Shown here: positions 1-6,573 of the stretch, piece by piece
Numbering within the stretch: position 1 is the stretch's first letter
Layout: each line of letters begins with the position of its first letter
Origin: Candidatus Woesearchaeota archaeon
GTDB lineage: Archaea; Nanobdellota; Nanobdellia; Woesearchaeales; JACPBV01
DNA length: 10,213 bases
NCBI GenBank assembly: GCA_016180165.1
Contig: JACPBU010000075.1
Coordinates: 4,361 to 14,573 of the forward strand
Reading direction: 5' to 3'
Position numbers and translations under genes: made by a program
The notes under the pieces: generated by a model
Told to the model about the DNA's origin: nothing
The model's input: the letters and a program-made list of their open reading frames with translations, nothing else
Database searches by the model: none

Positions 1-2
1 AC

Positions 3-422
3 CGGGTGAAGCATATCCCTCTGTTCCTCAGAAAGTATTGGTTGGACATAATTGCCGTGTTTCCTTTCTTCCTGTTCTTCAGGTTTTTTGGGCGCTTTCT
101 CCGTTTCTTCTCAAAAGAGACGATTGAATCGGGTCAGATGATAGTGCATGAATCGCTCGGTGTTGAGAGAGGCGCTGCGAAGCTCCTTGCGAAGTCTGAG
201 AGCCTTGAAGCAGGTGCTGTTAAGATCATAGAAAGTGCAGAAAAGGCAGGGACAGCCTCCCGGGCCAGGTATTTTGCGAGGCTCCTGAGGCCGTTTGCAC
301 GCTCACCCCGTTTGGTAAAGATTCACAAGCGCATGAGCAATGCATTTGCCTTCTACGAAAAACCGACAGGGAAGCATCATCCACTTGAAAAAAATAAGGA
401 AAAGTGGCAAGGATCGAAATAA
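3..422 (+). CDS. Hypothetical membrane protein, 5' end outside window
   Basis: The frame is open from the first bases. A GTG at 6 could start a 138-aa protein, but no upstream signal can be seen and the frame has no stop before it, so I treat the gene as 5'-partial. The first 35 residues have the pattern KYWLDIIAVFPFFLFFR followed by Arg/Phe repeats (FFGRFLRFF). This resembles the S2-S3 part of voltage-sensor-like ion-channel domains (WLDIIAxxPF...R), which would normally have another TM segment before it. The remaining 100 residues are soluble, Lys/Arg-rich and probably helical. No pore motif is visible. It runs towards the minus-strand operon ending at 521 (98-bp gap). The ion-channel likeness is a family-pattern inference only; no function is assigned. 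Confidence 0.6.
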   Translation, partial: RVKHIPLFLRKYWLDIIAVFPFFLFFRFFGRFLRFFSKETIESGQMIVHESLGVERGAAKLLAKSESLEAGAVKIIESAEKAGTASRARYFARLLRPFARSPRLVKIHKRMSNAFAFYEKPTGKHHPLEKNKEKWQGSK

Positions 423-504
423 GAAGTAGTGGTCTTCTCAAAATGAGTCAAACTGGATTTCAAAATAGAGGATATCCCCATATTGGCCTGCCAGGGAAGC
501 TTAG

Positions 505-514
505 AAACAAAAAA
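505..514 (-). terminator. Oligo-T terminator of the foldase operon
   Basis: On the minus strand the sequence TTTTTTGTTT follows the stop codon of the thioredoxin-domain gene (stop at 523-521) by a few bases. T-rich tracts without a strong hairpin are the usual archaeal terminator, so this probably ends the 3230-521 operon. Confidence 0.5.
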
Positions 515-520
515 CCACTG

Positions 521-1867
521 CTAAGCCTTGCATTGCTCAAGCTGATTCATCACGCAAAAGCGCTCCCTCAGCAGTTCCGGGGTAAGGATGCCCGAAAACT
601 TCATCTGGTTATTGACAACATAGCTGGGATAGGATGAGACCCAGAATGACTCAGCAAGGGCGCCTTTTTTCCCCCGCTCAGCCAGGTGCTTCTCGATGCG
701 CACGCTCTCTCCGAACGTCTTTGAAAAAGATTCAAGAACTCCTAAGATGCTTTGCTCAGTTTCAGGGCTGTAAAAGACATCAAGCCTTGAAGGTTTTGCA
801 GGATTTTTATAGAAATAAGGAGCCCCTGAAGCCCGCCCATTGACGACATATCCTGAACCCGCTGCCAGCAGCGCTCTCTGAAACCCGGAAAATCCCGGAG
901 CCTTGGCGATTGATGCATTTAAAATGTAGGCAGGTAATGTCTGGAGTTTAAATTCTTCAGCGAGAAGCGCTCCTTTATCGCTTTCTTTGATGTCGACATG
1001 CTCAACCGAAATTCCTGGAAAGATTTCCAGTAAAGTTGTAACCATCCTCTCAGAGCTGCACCACAAACATGACCCGTCATTGACAACTGTTAAGGCCGGG
1101 CTTGTCTCCCCCCCATATAAGCATCCCCCATCCCTGCATACGCCAATTTTTCCATCAGCACCGCAATCGCTATCGCTTTTGCATTCCATAAGCAGTAAAG
1201 GAGAAGATTCCTTCATTGGCTCAGGCCGAGGCTGGTTCCAAGCTGCTCTTGCATAGAAAAATGCAACGAAAAGCCCTGCAACAACTATTGTGACAATCGC
1301 TAATTTCCACGAAACGCCGCCGGCAGCGGGTTCTTGAAGAACCGTTTGTTCATCAAATGAGACTTTCTTCTCTTTCCTTGCTCGGGGCCTCGCCATTGGC
1401 TTTTCCTCCCGCTCTTCTTTTCTCGATGGTATTCCTATGCTTCTTGAACTTTCTTTGGCAGGAACCTCATCATCTTGTATATAAGACTCATTTGAAATGC
1501 CCTCTTGGGCCGCCTCATCCATTTCACCAAGGTTTTCTTCTGCAGCTGCCGCCTCTACGATAGCTTCCGCAGAAGGGGATTTCTCTTCCACAATTTCCCT
1601 CCTTCGCGCTATCCGTTTCGGCCTTTCAGCCTTCTCTTCAGTCACGGGTTCATCTGGTTGATCAGACTGATTTGCTGAAGGCTCAGGAGAGGGAGATTCA
1701 GAAACGGAAGGCTCTTGGACAGCCTGCTCCTCAAGCTTGCGGATGTGCTGCCTGATGCGCCGCTCTGCTTTGGAGAATTCTTCCTGGGAGATGACTCCTG
1801 CATCGAGGCTTTCCCTCATAAAGCGAAGTTCCTGCTCTGCCCGTGCTCTTTTTTCCGCCAAGTCCAT
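521..1867 (-). CDS. Membrane-anchored protein with SHOCT-like N-terminus and tandem thioredoxin-like domains
   Basis: The protein has 448 aa. Residues 13-46 form a charged helical pair with the pattern LRFMRESLDAGVISQEEF...RKLEE, like a SHOCT domain. Residues 50-180 are acidic, Ser/Pro/Glu-rich and probably disordered. One TM segment (about 187-208) follows, placing the rest outside the cell. Residues 229-249 hold four Cys (C229, C235, C244, C249) in a CxxDxDC...CxxxxC pattern common in archaeal exported proteins. A first thioredoxin-like domain (about 256-350) has C267-L-W-C270 and a candidate cis-Pro in TLPAY (P312). A second repeat (about 360-437) has a matching SYPSY (P414) but no CxxC. 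Two Cys lie near the end (C438, C446). The ATG is 1 nt after the stop of the PpiC-type gene, so the two are co-transcribed and probably translationally coupled. Likely role: oxidoreductase or disulfide carrier working with the upstream foldase (inference). Confidence 0.85.
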   Translation of the reverse strand: MDLAEKRARAEQELRFMRESLDAGVISQEEFSKAERRIRQHIRKLEEQAVQEPSVSESPSPEPSANQSDQPDEPVTEEKAERPKRIARRREIVEEKSPSAEAIVEAAAAEENLGEMDEAAQEGISNESYIQDDEVPAKESSRSIGIPSRKEEREEKPMARPRARKEKKVSFDEQTVLQEPAAGGVSWKLAIVTIVVAGLFVAFFYARAAWNQPRPEPMKESSPLLLMECKSDSDCGADGKIGVCRDGGCLYGGETSPALTVVNDGSCLWCSSERMVTTLLEIFPGISVEHVDIKESDKGALLAEEFKLQTLPAYILNASIAKAPGFSGFQRALLAAGSGYVVNGRASGAPYFYKNPAKPSRLDVFYSPETEQSILGVLESFSKTFGESVRIEKHLAERGKKGALAESFWVSSYPSYVVNNQMKFSGILTPELLRERFCVMNQLEQCKA

Positions 1868-1868
1868 A

Positions 1869-3230
1869 TTAACCGACCACTGAGCTGATGACAGCTGCTA
1901 ATTCTTTTGATTCTTCTGTTGCTGTCGCAAAGAAATTTCCTGCCCGGTAATACTTGCACCCGATGATGGAGAAGGGAACTTTACCGTCGCGATCGAGCTT
2001 TTTGAACATGCCTAACTCACGTTGGGGCACCCCTTTTTCTGTTTCCGGAGTAGCAAGATTATCCCCCGTATTAAGCTCCCAATGCCTGAATTGGATCTTG
2101 CCAACAAAACCCTTCAACACTTCTTCGAAGGATTTCGCTGCTAAAGGGCAGCCTTTGCATCCTGAGGCAGTATAAAGTCGGATGACTGCCTTTCCATCAT
2201 CCTTGCATACTCCCTCCCCCGAATCCCGGAACGAAGAGCCATAAAGGGGCTCTTTTTCTCCCGTGGGCGTTGGGCGATTGGAATAGGTGATGACACTGTT
2301 TGACCTTAATTGGTTGACGAAAGTTTCCAAAGCTGTTCCGAGCGTCTCAAGAAGCAGTCTTTCCTTGATTAATTCTTTGGCATCGGTAAAAGTGAGTGAA
2401 TCAGCCTCCCTTCTGATGAGCTGGAATCCAAATGGCGTTTCGATAACACTGGAAACTTCTCCTTCTTTCAGCGAAAATGCTTTCTCCTCAAAGGTTTTAT
2501 CCATCTTTCCTTTGCTGATGAACCCTATCCTTCCTCCGTGCTTTGCGCTGGCGCCATCCAATGAATAGATCTCAGCAAGCTCATGGAAGTCAGTCCCTGC
2601 ATTGATCTCCTCAAGGAGTGAATCCGCAGACTCCTTGGATTTGACAAGGATATGGCTGACCTGGATTTCCCCAGGGCCTGCGGTAAACTCATTCGGATTG
2701 TCACGGTAATAAGCCTCGATCCGCTCATCAGGGATAGAAAGTTTGGAAAGGATTGTCTGGTTGAGCAGCCTCCCGATAACAAGCTGGTCTTTCATCTGGA
2801 GCTCAAGATCTTTTTCTGTCAGCTTACGTTCCTGCAATAGTTGGGAAAAAGCTTCCTTGGACACTTTATCCTTGATTTCAGCTATCTGCTGTGCAACCTC
2901 ATCATTGGTGACAGCTATTCCCTGCTTCTTTGCCTCTTGGAGCAATAATTTTATCCGTATCATCTCGTCTAAGAATGCTTCTTTGGGAAGAAGTGATTTG
3001 TATTGCTCAGGCAATCGGTCATACTGCAGATCCAGCTCTTGCTGGCTGATGGGTTCTCCATTGACGGTAACTACTGTTTTCTTGGAGCCAGGCATTGTCA
3101 GGAAAGCGATGCCAAGAACGACACCCAGGAGGACTAAAAGTGATGCGATGGCGTATATCCTTCTTTTTAGTTTTTTCTTTTCATTCCCCTTGCGCGCTTT
3201 GGGGCTTTTTACCTGTTCTTCTTTCTCCAT
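1869..3230 (-). CDS. SurA/PpiC-type parvulin foldase fused to a thioredoxin-like domain
   Basis: The protein has 453 aa. It has a Lys-rich cytoplasmic N-terminus, a signal anchor (about 25-45), and a SurA/PrsA-like chaperone region (about 53-175; VNGEPISQQELD). A parvulin peptidyl-prolyl isomerase domain follows (about 187-274) with EIQVSHILVKSK, HGGRIGFISKGKM and ETPFGFQLI, the standard blocks of this family. Residues 345-450 form a thioredoxin-like domain with C358-K-G-C361 and a VPFSIIG loop (P419 in the cis-Pro position). C342 and C425 are additional cysteines. Parvulins catalyse prolyl isomerisation; joined to a CxxC domain outside the membrane, the protein could couple isomerisation to disulfide exchange (inference). 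The start is supported by AGGTGA at 3242-3237. It is the first gene of a two-gene operon and is divergent from the ATPase gene. Parvulin fused to a thioredoxin fold is less common than either alone. Confidence 0.92.
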   Translation of the reverse strand: MEKEEQVKSPKARKGNEKKKLKRRIYAIASLLVLLGVVLGIAFLTMPGSKKTVVTVNGEPISQQELDLQYDRLPEQYKSLLPKEAFLDEMIRIKLLLQEAKKQGIAVTNDEVAQQIAEIKDKVSKEAFSQLLQERKLTEKDLELQMKDQLVIGRLLNQTILSKLSIPDERIEAYYRDNPNEFTAGPGEIQVSHILVKSKESADSLLEEINAGTDFHELAEIYSLDGASAKHGGRIGFISKGKMDKTFEEKAFSLKEGEVSSVIETPFGFQLIRREADSLTFTDAKELIKERLLLETLGTALETFVNQLRSNSVITYSNRPTPTGEKEPLYGSSFRDSGEGVCKDDGKAVIRLYTASGCKGCPLAAKSFEEVLKGFVGKIQFRHWELNTGDNLATPETEKGVPQRELGMFKKLDRDGKVPFSIIGCKYYRAGNFFATATEESKELAAVISSVVG

Positions 3231-3236
3231 AGGGTT

Positions 3237-3242
3237 TCACCT
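3237..3242 (-). promoter_or_regulatory. Ribosome binding site AGGTGA for the parvulin gene
   Basis: The minus strand reads AGGTGA six nucleotides before the ATG at 3230. It matches the archaeal 16S 3'-end complement (GGAGGTGA) and fixes this start. No convincing TATA box was found further upstream in the 109-bp divergent spacer. Confidence 0.6.
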
Positions 3243-3339
3243 TTCTGTTTATGCTAAAAGGTAATCTAACAGAACCTCTTGGATATCATGAATCGAGGGG
3301 GTTAAAAGGCAGAAGCTTGCGACAAAAGGCTCTATTTTC

Positions 3340-4590
3340 TTGGGGAAGCATTATGTCAAGATGGGCCAGACAACCTCGCTTTCAAATAAGATATATATGG
3401 ATGTCAGCAGGAGCCATGTGGTGTTTATCGTCGGTAAGAGAGGGAGCGGGAAATCGTACACGATGGGGGTCGTTGCGGAGGGCATTTCTGATCTTCCGGA
3501 TGAGGTCAGGGAAAATATTGCGGTGGTGATGCTTGACACGATGGGGATCTATTGGACGATGAAATACCCAAACGAGAAAGAGACGCCTTTGCTGCGGGAA
3601 TGGGGGCTTGATGAAAAGGGGTTGGACATCACAGTTTATACCCCTCAGGGATTTTTTAAGGAGCAGAAAGATGCAGGTATCCTCACAGACAAGCCATTTT
3701 CGATCAGGCCATCAGAGCTGGATGCTGCCGATTGGTGCCTGACCTTTGAGATTTCACGGACAAGCCCGCAGGGAGTTCTTATCGAATCAGTCATCACTCA
3801 GCTTGAAGAGGAGAGGAAGGGATTTGGAATTCCCCATATCTTAGAGGCAATAGGAGGAAACCAGGAATTTCCAAATGATGTGAAGCTTTCGGTGGTGAAC
3901 CGGTTTAAGACCGCAGAAAAATGGGGATTGTTCAGTGATGAAGGCACGCCTTTGCATGATCTGGTGAAAGGGGGCCAGGTCACCATCCTTGATGTAAGCT
4001 GTTATGTGACTGCTCCGGGGACCCAGGGCCTCCGCGCATTGGTTATTGGCCTGATTGCCGAAAAGCTCTTTGTTGAGCGCATGATTGCACGGAAGGAGGA
4101 AGAGGTCAAATCTATCAAGGAAACGACACATTTTCTTTCCGAAAAATCTGAACAGAAGCAGAAAGAGCCGCTGGTATGGCTGGTCATTGACGAAGCGCAT
4201 GAGTTTTTGCCGAACGAAGGGGAGACCCCTGCCTCTCATCCCCTGATGATAATTCTCAGGGAAGGCCGCCAGCCAGGGATCAGCCTGATTCTTGCTTCTC
4301 AGCAGCCAGGAAAAATCCATACTGATGTCATGACCCAATCAGACATCGTGATATCCCACAGGATCACTGCAAAGGCTGATGTCAATGCATTAGGCATGCT
4401 GATGCAAAGTTATATGCGTGAGGGCCTTGAAAAACAGCTGGACAACCTTCCACGGCTCAAAGGATCCGCAGTGATTTTCGACGATAACAACGAAAGGATG
4501 TATGCGATGAGAGTCAGGCCAAGGCTGACCTGGCATGGTGGAGAGTCTCCTTCTGCTCTCCATGATGTCGAGAAAGTGTTCAGTTTCTGA
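3340..4590 (+). CDS. HerA/FtsK-superfamily P-loop ATPase
   Basis: The protein has 416 aa from the TTG at 3340. Walker A is GKRGSGKS (33-40) and Walker B is VWLVIDEAHEF (279-289, acidic pair D284-E285). A REGRQPG segment (307-313) fits the arginine-finger region, and ILASQQPG (317-324) the sensor strand of HerA/DUF87 ATPases. These form hexameric DNA-translocating motors; HerA itself works with the NurA nuclease in end resection, but no nurA is present here, so this is a stand-alone paralogue whose target is unknown. The start is uncertain. The frame stays open back to 3292 and residues before the TTG (GSIF) look coding-like; the other candidate is ATG 3361, which would remove seven residues. 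No clear ribosome site precedes either. It is divergent from the foldase operon and ends 45 bp before a T8 tract. Confidence 0.9.
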   Translation: MGKHYVKMGQTTSLSNKIYMDVSRSHVVFIVGKRGSGKSYTMGVVAEGISDLPDEVRENIAVVMLDTMGIYWTMKYPNEKETPLLREWGLDEKGLDITVYTPQGFFKEQKDAGILTDKPFSIRPSELDAADWCLTFEISRTSPQGVLIESVITQLEEERKGFGIPHILEAIGGNQEFPNDVKLSVVNRFKTAEKWGLFSDEGTPLHDLVKGGQVTILDVSCYVTAPGTQGLRALVIGLIAEKLFVERMIARKEEEVKSIKETTHFLSEKSEQKQKEPLVWLVIDEAHEFLPNEGETPASHPLMIILREGRQPGISLILASQQPGKIHTDVMTQSDIVISHRITAKADVNALGMLMQSYMREGLEKQLDNLPRLKGSAVIFDDNNERMYAMRVRPRLTWHGGESPSALHDVEKVFSF

Positions 4591-4634
4591 AATTTAATAA
4601 TAAAAGGGAGATAATAAAAAAGGGCAGGCAATAA

Positions 4635-4642
4635 TTTTTTTT
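4635..4642 (+). terminator. Oligo-T8 terminator after the ATPase gene
   Basis: A run of eight T starts 45 bp after the ATPase stop codon, in an AT-rich stretch without a strong hairpin. This is the usual form of archaeal terminator. Confidence 0.55.
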
Positions 4643-4692
4643 GCAGGAAACAATTATCAGCTATTTTTAAAAAGTGAGCATCAGCGAGAAAT

Positions 4693-4893
4693 CTATTTCC
4701 TTCGCTTGATATCCATCACGATAGGCCCATAGGTCATGGAGATGACTGATGCGATAAAGAGAAGCGCGAAAAAAAGCCCAAAGGTAAACCCCCAGGTGTT
4801 GGAAATTGGATAAAGGTAAAACGCAGATACCAGGAAACCAATTATGCCTGCTGCCATCATACTGCTTTTCAAAGGTGCGATATTGGCGAACAT
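4693..4893 (-). CDS. Small two-TM membrane protein (66 aa)
   Basis: Two hydrophobic segments (about 13-30, MAAGIIGFLVSAFYLYPI, and 34-57, WGFTFGLFFALLFIASVISMTYG) are joined by a short loop containing SNTW; the C-terminus is basic (DIKRRK) and so probably cytoplasmic. A two-helix hairpin with both ends inside is the simplest reading. I do not recognise a named family. Coding is supported by the clean hydrophobic periodicity, a TATA box on the same strand at 5114-5107, and the absence of a competing frame. The start is ATG 4893, with a weak purine tract (GAGAG) upstream; Met12 and Met13 are alternatives. Its leader region contains the inverted-repeat element at 4918-5089. Confidence 0.7.
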   Translation of the reverse strand: MFANIAPLKSSMMAAGIIGFLVSAFYLYPISNTWGFTFGLFFALLFIASVISMTYGPIVMDIKRRK

Positions 4894-4908
4894 GTGTTGA
4901 TCAACTCT

Positions 4909-5101
4909 CTATCAGCGTATGTATTAAGCTCCGGCAAGAGCGGCTCTGCCATCCTAAGGTCAAAACTCAACCACCATAATGAATTGCGCTCGTCGTGGGG
5001 GGTTGCCACCTCGGGGACACAGAGCTCTTGCCAACACAGTCAAGAGTTTTGAAGATGGCAGAGCCGCTCCGAGGGGAGCTTAATACATACCTTTCAGCGT
5101 A
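4909..5101 (-). repeat. 172-bp inverted-repeat element or structured RNA, flanked by an 11-bp direct repeat
   Basis: The arms 4918-4953 and 5054-5089 match in 31 of 36 positions when one is reverse-complemented: 15 perfect pairs (4918-4932 with 5075-5089), a 5-nt bubble, then 16 perfect pairs (4938-4953 with 5054-5069). A further 9-bp pairing (TCAAAACTC, 4960-4968, with 5044-5052) extends it inward, leaving a loop of about 75 nt. CTATCAGCGTA (4909-4919) and CTTTCAGCGTA (5091-5101) flank the arms as a direct repeat with 10 of 11 identical. A minus-strand TATA box at 5114-5107 would start a transcript near 5084, almost at the outer end of the arm. It could be a MITE-like insertion, a non-coding RNA with paired ends, or a structured leader of the 66-aa gene. 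It does not show the conserved helix 8 of SRP RNA or the conserved regions of RNase P RNA. Confidence 0.6.
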
Positions 5102-5106
5102 GGGAT

Positions 5107-5114
5107 TATATAAA
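5107..5114 (-). promoter_or_regulatory. TATA box TTTATATA driving leftward transcription
   Basis: On the minus strand CTTTATATAAT gives a strong archaeal TATA core. A start site 26-27 bp downstream falls near 5084, the outer end of the inverted repeat. The only minus-strand gene downstream is the 66-aa membrane protein at 4893. The box is nearly symmetrical and could also be read rightward. Confidence 0.55.
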
Positions 5115-5227
5115 GATTGCGGAAATAGCCCCCACACCCCGAAATGGCCATATTAAAAATAAGGTTAGCAATCTCAAAGGAGTATGCAGCTTTCTTCTAA
5201 TCTTCTCAAGGGGGGATCGGCATAACC

Positions 5228-5234
5228 TTTATAA
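5228..5234 (+). promoter_or_regulatory. TATA box of the presenilin-family gene (leaderless)
   Basis: TTTATAA is centred at 5231, 27 bp before the ATG at 5258. That spacing puts the transcription start on or next to the start codon, as in leaderless archaeal mRNAs. No GGTGA-type site precedes the ATG. Confidence 0.65.
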
Positions 5235-5257
5235 GAAAGGGAGAGGATTACCTCTGT

Positions 5258-6169
5258 ATGAAACATACGGCAAGGATTACATTTGTTTTGATTGCCCTCT
5301 TTCTTATATCTCAAATTGTCGGGCTGGCAGTTACCTACCGCTTCATCGATAGTGCTGCAACAAAGGATGAGGGAAAAGCAGTTTTTAAGCCGCTTCCATA
5401 CAGCATGGAGCGCCCCCCTTTGGAAGAGAAGACCTCGTTCTTGTTTATCATAGGTGCGATTATTTTGGGGACTATCGTCGTGCTTTTGCTTATCAGGTTC
5501 AAAAAAAAGGCCATCTGGAAAGTTTGGTATTTATTGGCACTGGTTGTCACTCTCGCCATAGCCCTCACCGCCTTCACAGGAAGTACCCTTGCCCTCATTC
5601 TCAGCATCATTATCGCAGCATGGAAAGTTTTCCGCCCAAATGTGTGGGTGCACAACCTAACTGAGGTGTTTACTTATGGGGGCCTGGCAGCTATTTTTGT
5701 CCCCCTCCTGAATGTCTGGGCGGCAGCAGCCTTGCTTATCCTGATATCAGTATATGATATAATTGCCGTCAATAAGCTAAAGCATATGGTGACCCTAGCA
5801 AAATACCAGACGAAGGAGAAATTATTTGCGGGGCTTATGATTAATTACACTGCACAGGGAAAAAGCCAGAGCAGAAAAGACCGGCGGAAAGGAGAGGAAA
5901 CCACCAACCGTACAGCGATTTTAGGTGGAGGAGATATTGGATTTCCATTATTATTCTCGGGAACAGTATTAAAAAGTGTTATTGCGTTTGGCAACCCTGC
6001 AGGAGCATTCCTAATAACAAGCATCATCAGCATCACCGCAACGATTGCATTATCTTTCCTCTTGGTTAATGGACAAAAGGGCAAATTTTACCCTGCGATG
6101 CCGACGTTAACAGCCGGTTGTTTTCTCGGATATAGTTTAGTTTGGCTAATTGGAATTTTGAATTCTTAG
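5258..6169 (+). CDS. Presenilin/signal-peptide-peptidase-family intramembrane aspartyl protease
   Basis: The protein has 303 aa and about nine hydrophobic segments. The three hallmarks of GxGD aspartyl proteases are present in order: Y166-D167 in a TM helix (ILISVYDIIAV), G223-G224-G225-D226 (ILGGGDIGFP), and P279-A-M-P282-TL, the counterpart of the PAL motif. D167 and D226 would be the two catalytic aspartates. Between them lies a basic hydrophilic loop (about 198-218, SQSRKDRRKGEE), in the place of the cytoplasmic loop of presenilins. Length agrees with archaeal presenilin homologues. The family cleaves TM peptides within the membrane, such as signal peptide remnants; no accessory subunit is encoded here. 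It is transcribed from its own TATA box and appears to be a single-gene unit. The ATG is supported by promoter spacing. Confidence 0.93.
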   Translation: MKHTARITFVLIALFLISQIVGLAVTYRFIDSAATKDEGKAVFKPLPYSMERPPLEEKTSFLFIIGAIILGTIVVLLLIRFKKKAIWKVWYLLALVVTLAIALTAFTGSTLALILSIIIAAWKVFRPNVWVHNLTEVFTYGGLAAIFVPLLNVWAAAALLILISVYDIIAVNKLKHMVTLAKYQTKEKLFAGLMINYTAQGKSQSRKDRRKGEETTNRTAILGGGDIGFPLLFSGTVLKSVIAFGNPAGAFLITSIISITATIALSFLLVNGQKGKFYPAMPTLTAGCFLGYSLVWLIGILNS

Positions 6170-6573
6170 ATATTGGAGAAATATCAAGCATCGCGATGGA
6201 GAAGTAGAATAAATGGAGGAAGCATGCCGGGAGGAGGCCGCCCTCCGTCCGCAGACCGGAACGCTGGATTATCCCTCCGTTGTGGAGCAACGGGAATGAT
6301 TAATCACCCCTTAAAAATTCCTGATTAATTAATCTCTCTGGTTTTGATAAGCAAATAGAAAAAAAATAGTTCAAAAAACAACCAGCGAATGTATGCAATT
6401 CACTCTATATTTTCTGAAAAAAGGGGCCATTATGAAGATTAGTACTAATAAAGTCCGTTATTAAACATAATTAGGTAATAATTTAGTACTAATTATAATA
6501 AATGGAATAGCCAACCAGGTCCAGTACAAGAAAAAAACGCCCAAAGTAAAGCGAGGAAGATGTCAAAAGTGAT
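6170..6573. other. Non-coding interval with a GC-rich hairpin island in AT-rich DNA
   Basis: No convincing gene lies here. Bases 6212-6297 are far richer in G+C than either side. They can fold as GGAGG/CCTCC around 6230-6245 and as CCGTTG-loop-CAACGG (6277-6293). They may be the 3' end or terminator of the protease transcript, or an unknown small RNA. A 28-codon ORF (ATG 6213, preceded by no clear signal) and a 34-codon ORF (ATG 6224, after GGAGGAAGC) overlap in this island; neither is supported otherwise. After it the DNA is AT-rich and holds two TTAGTACTAA palindromes. Confidence 0.5.
6438..6492. repeat. Pair of TTAGTACTAA palindromes, operator-like
   Basis: ATTAGTACTAAT (6438-6449) is a perfect 12-bp palindrome, and its core TTAGTACTAA recurs at 6483-6492, 44 bp downstream start to start. 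An ATTATAATAAAT stretch follows directly and could be a rightward TATA box. Paired palindromes beside a promoter suggest binding of a dimeric regulator, but no clear gene follows them. Confidence 0.4.

Noticed and set aside
2743..3264. Long open frame (173 codons) on the plus strand
   Set aside because: It is the antisense of the parvulin gene, has a Ser/Cys-rich product without domain features, and overlaps a gene with clear family motifs.
3841..4338. Open frame of 165 codons on the minus strand inside the ATPase gene
   Set aside because: The plus strand carries Walker A, Walker B and sensor motifs over the same bases; the antisense product has no recognisable pattern.
4918..5089. SRP RNA or RNase P RNA
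   Set aside because: The paired ends suggested it, but the length (172 nt) is short, and neither the GGAAG/AGCA pattern of SRP helix 8 nor the GAGGAAAGTCC block of RNase P RNA is present.
5149..5216. Tiny ORFs (MAILKIRLAISKEYAAFF; ATG 5184 after AAAGGAGT) upstream of the protease
   Set aside because: They are 12-18 codons, with no promoter of their own at suitable spacing; the protease has its own leaderless promoter, so a leader-peptide role is unlikely.
6293..6335. Box C/D small RNA (AATGATTA ... CCTGATT)
   Set aside because: The C-box match is imperfect, the C'/D' boxes are missing, and the spacing is far too short.
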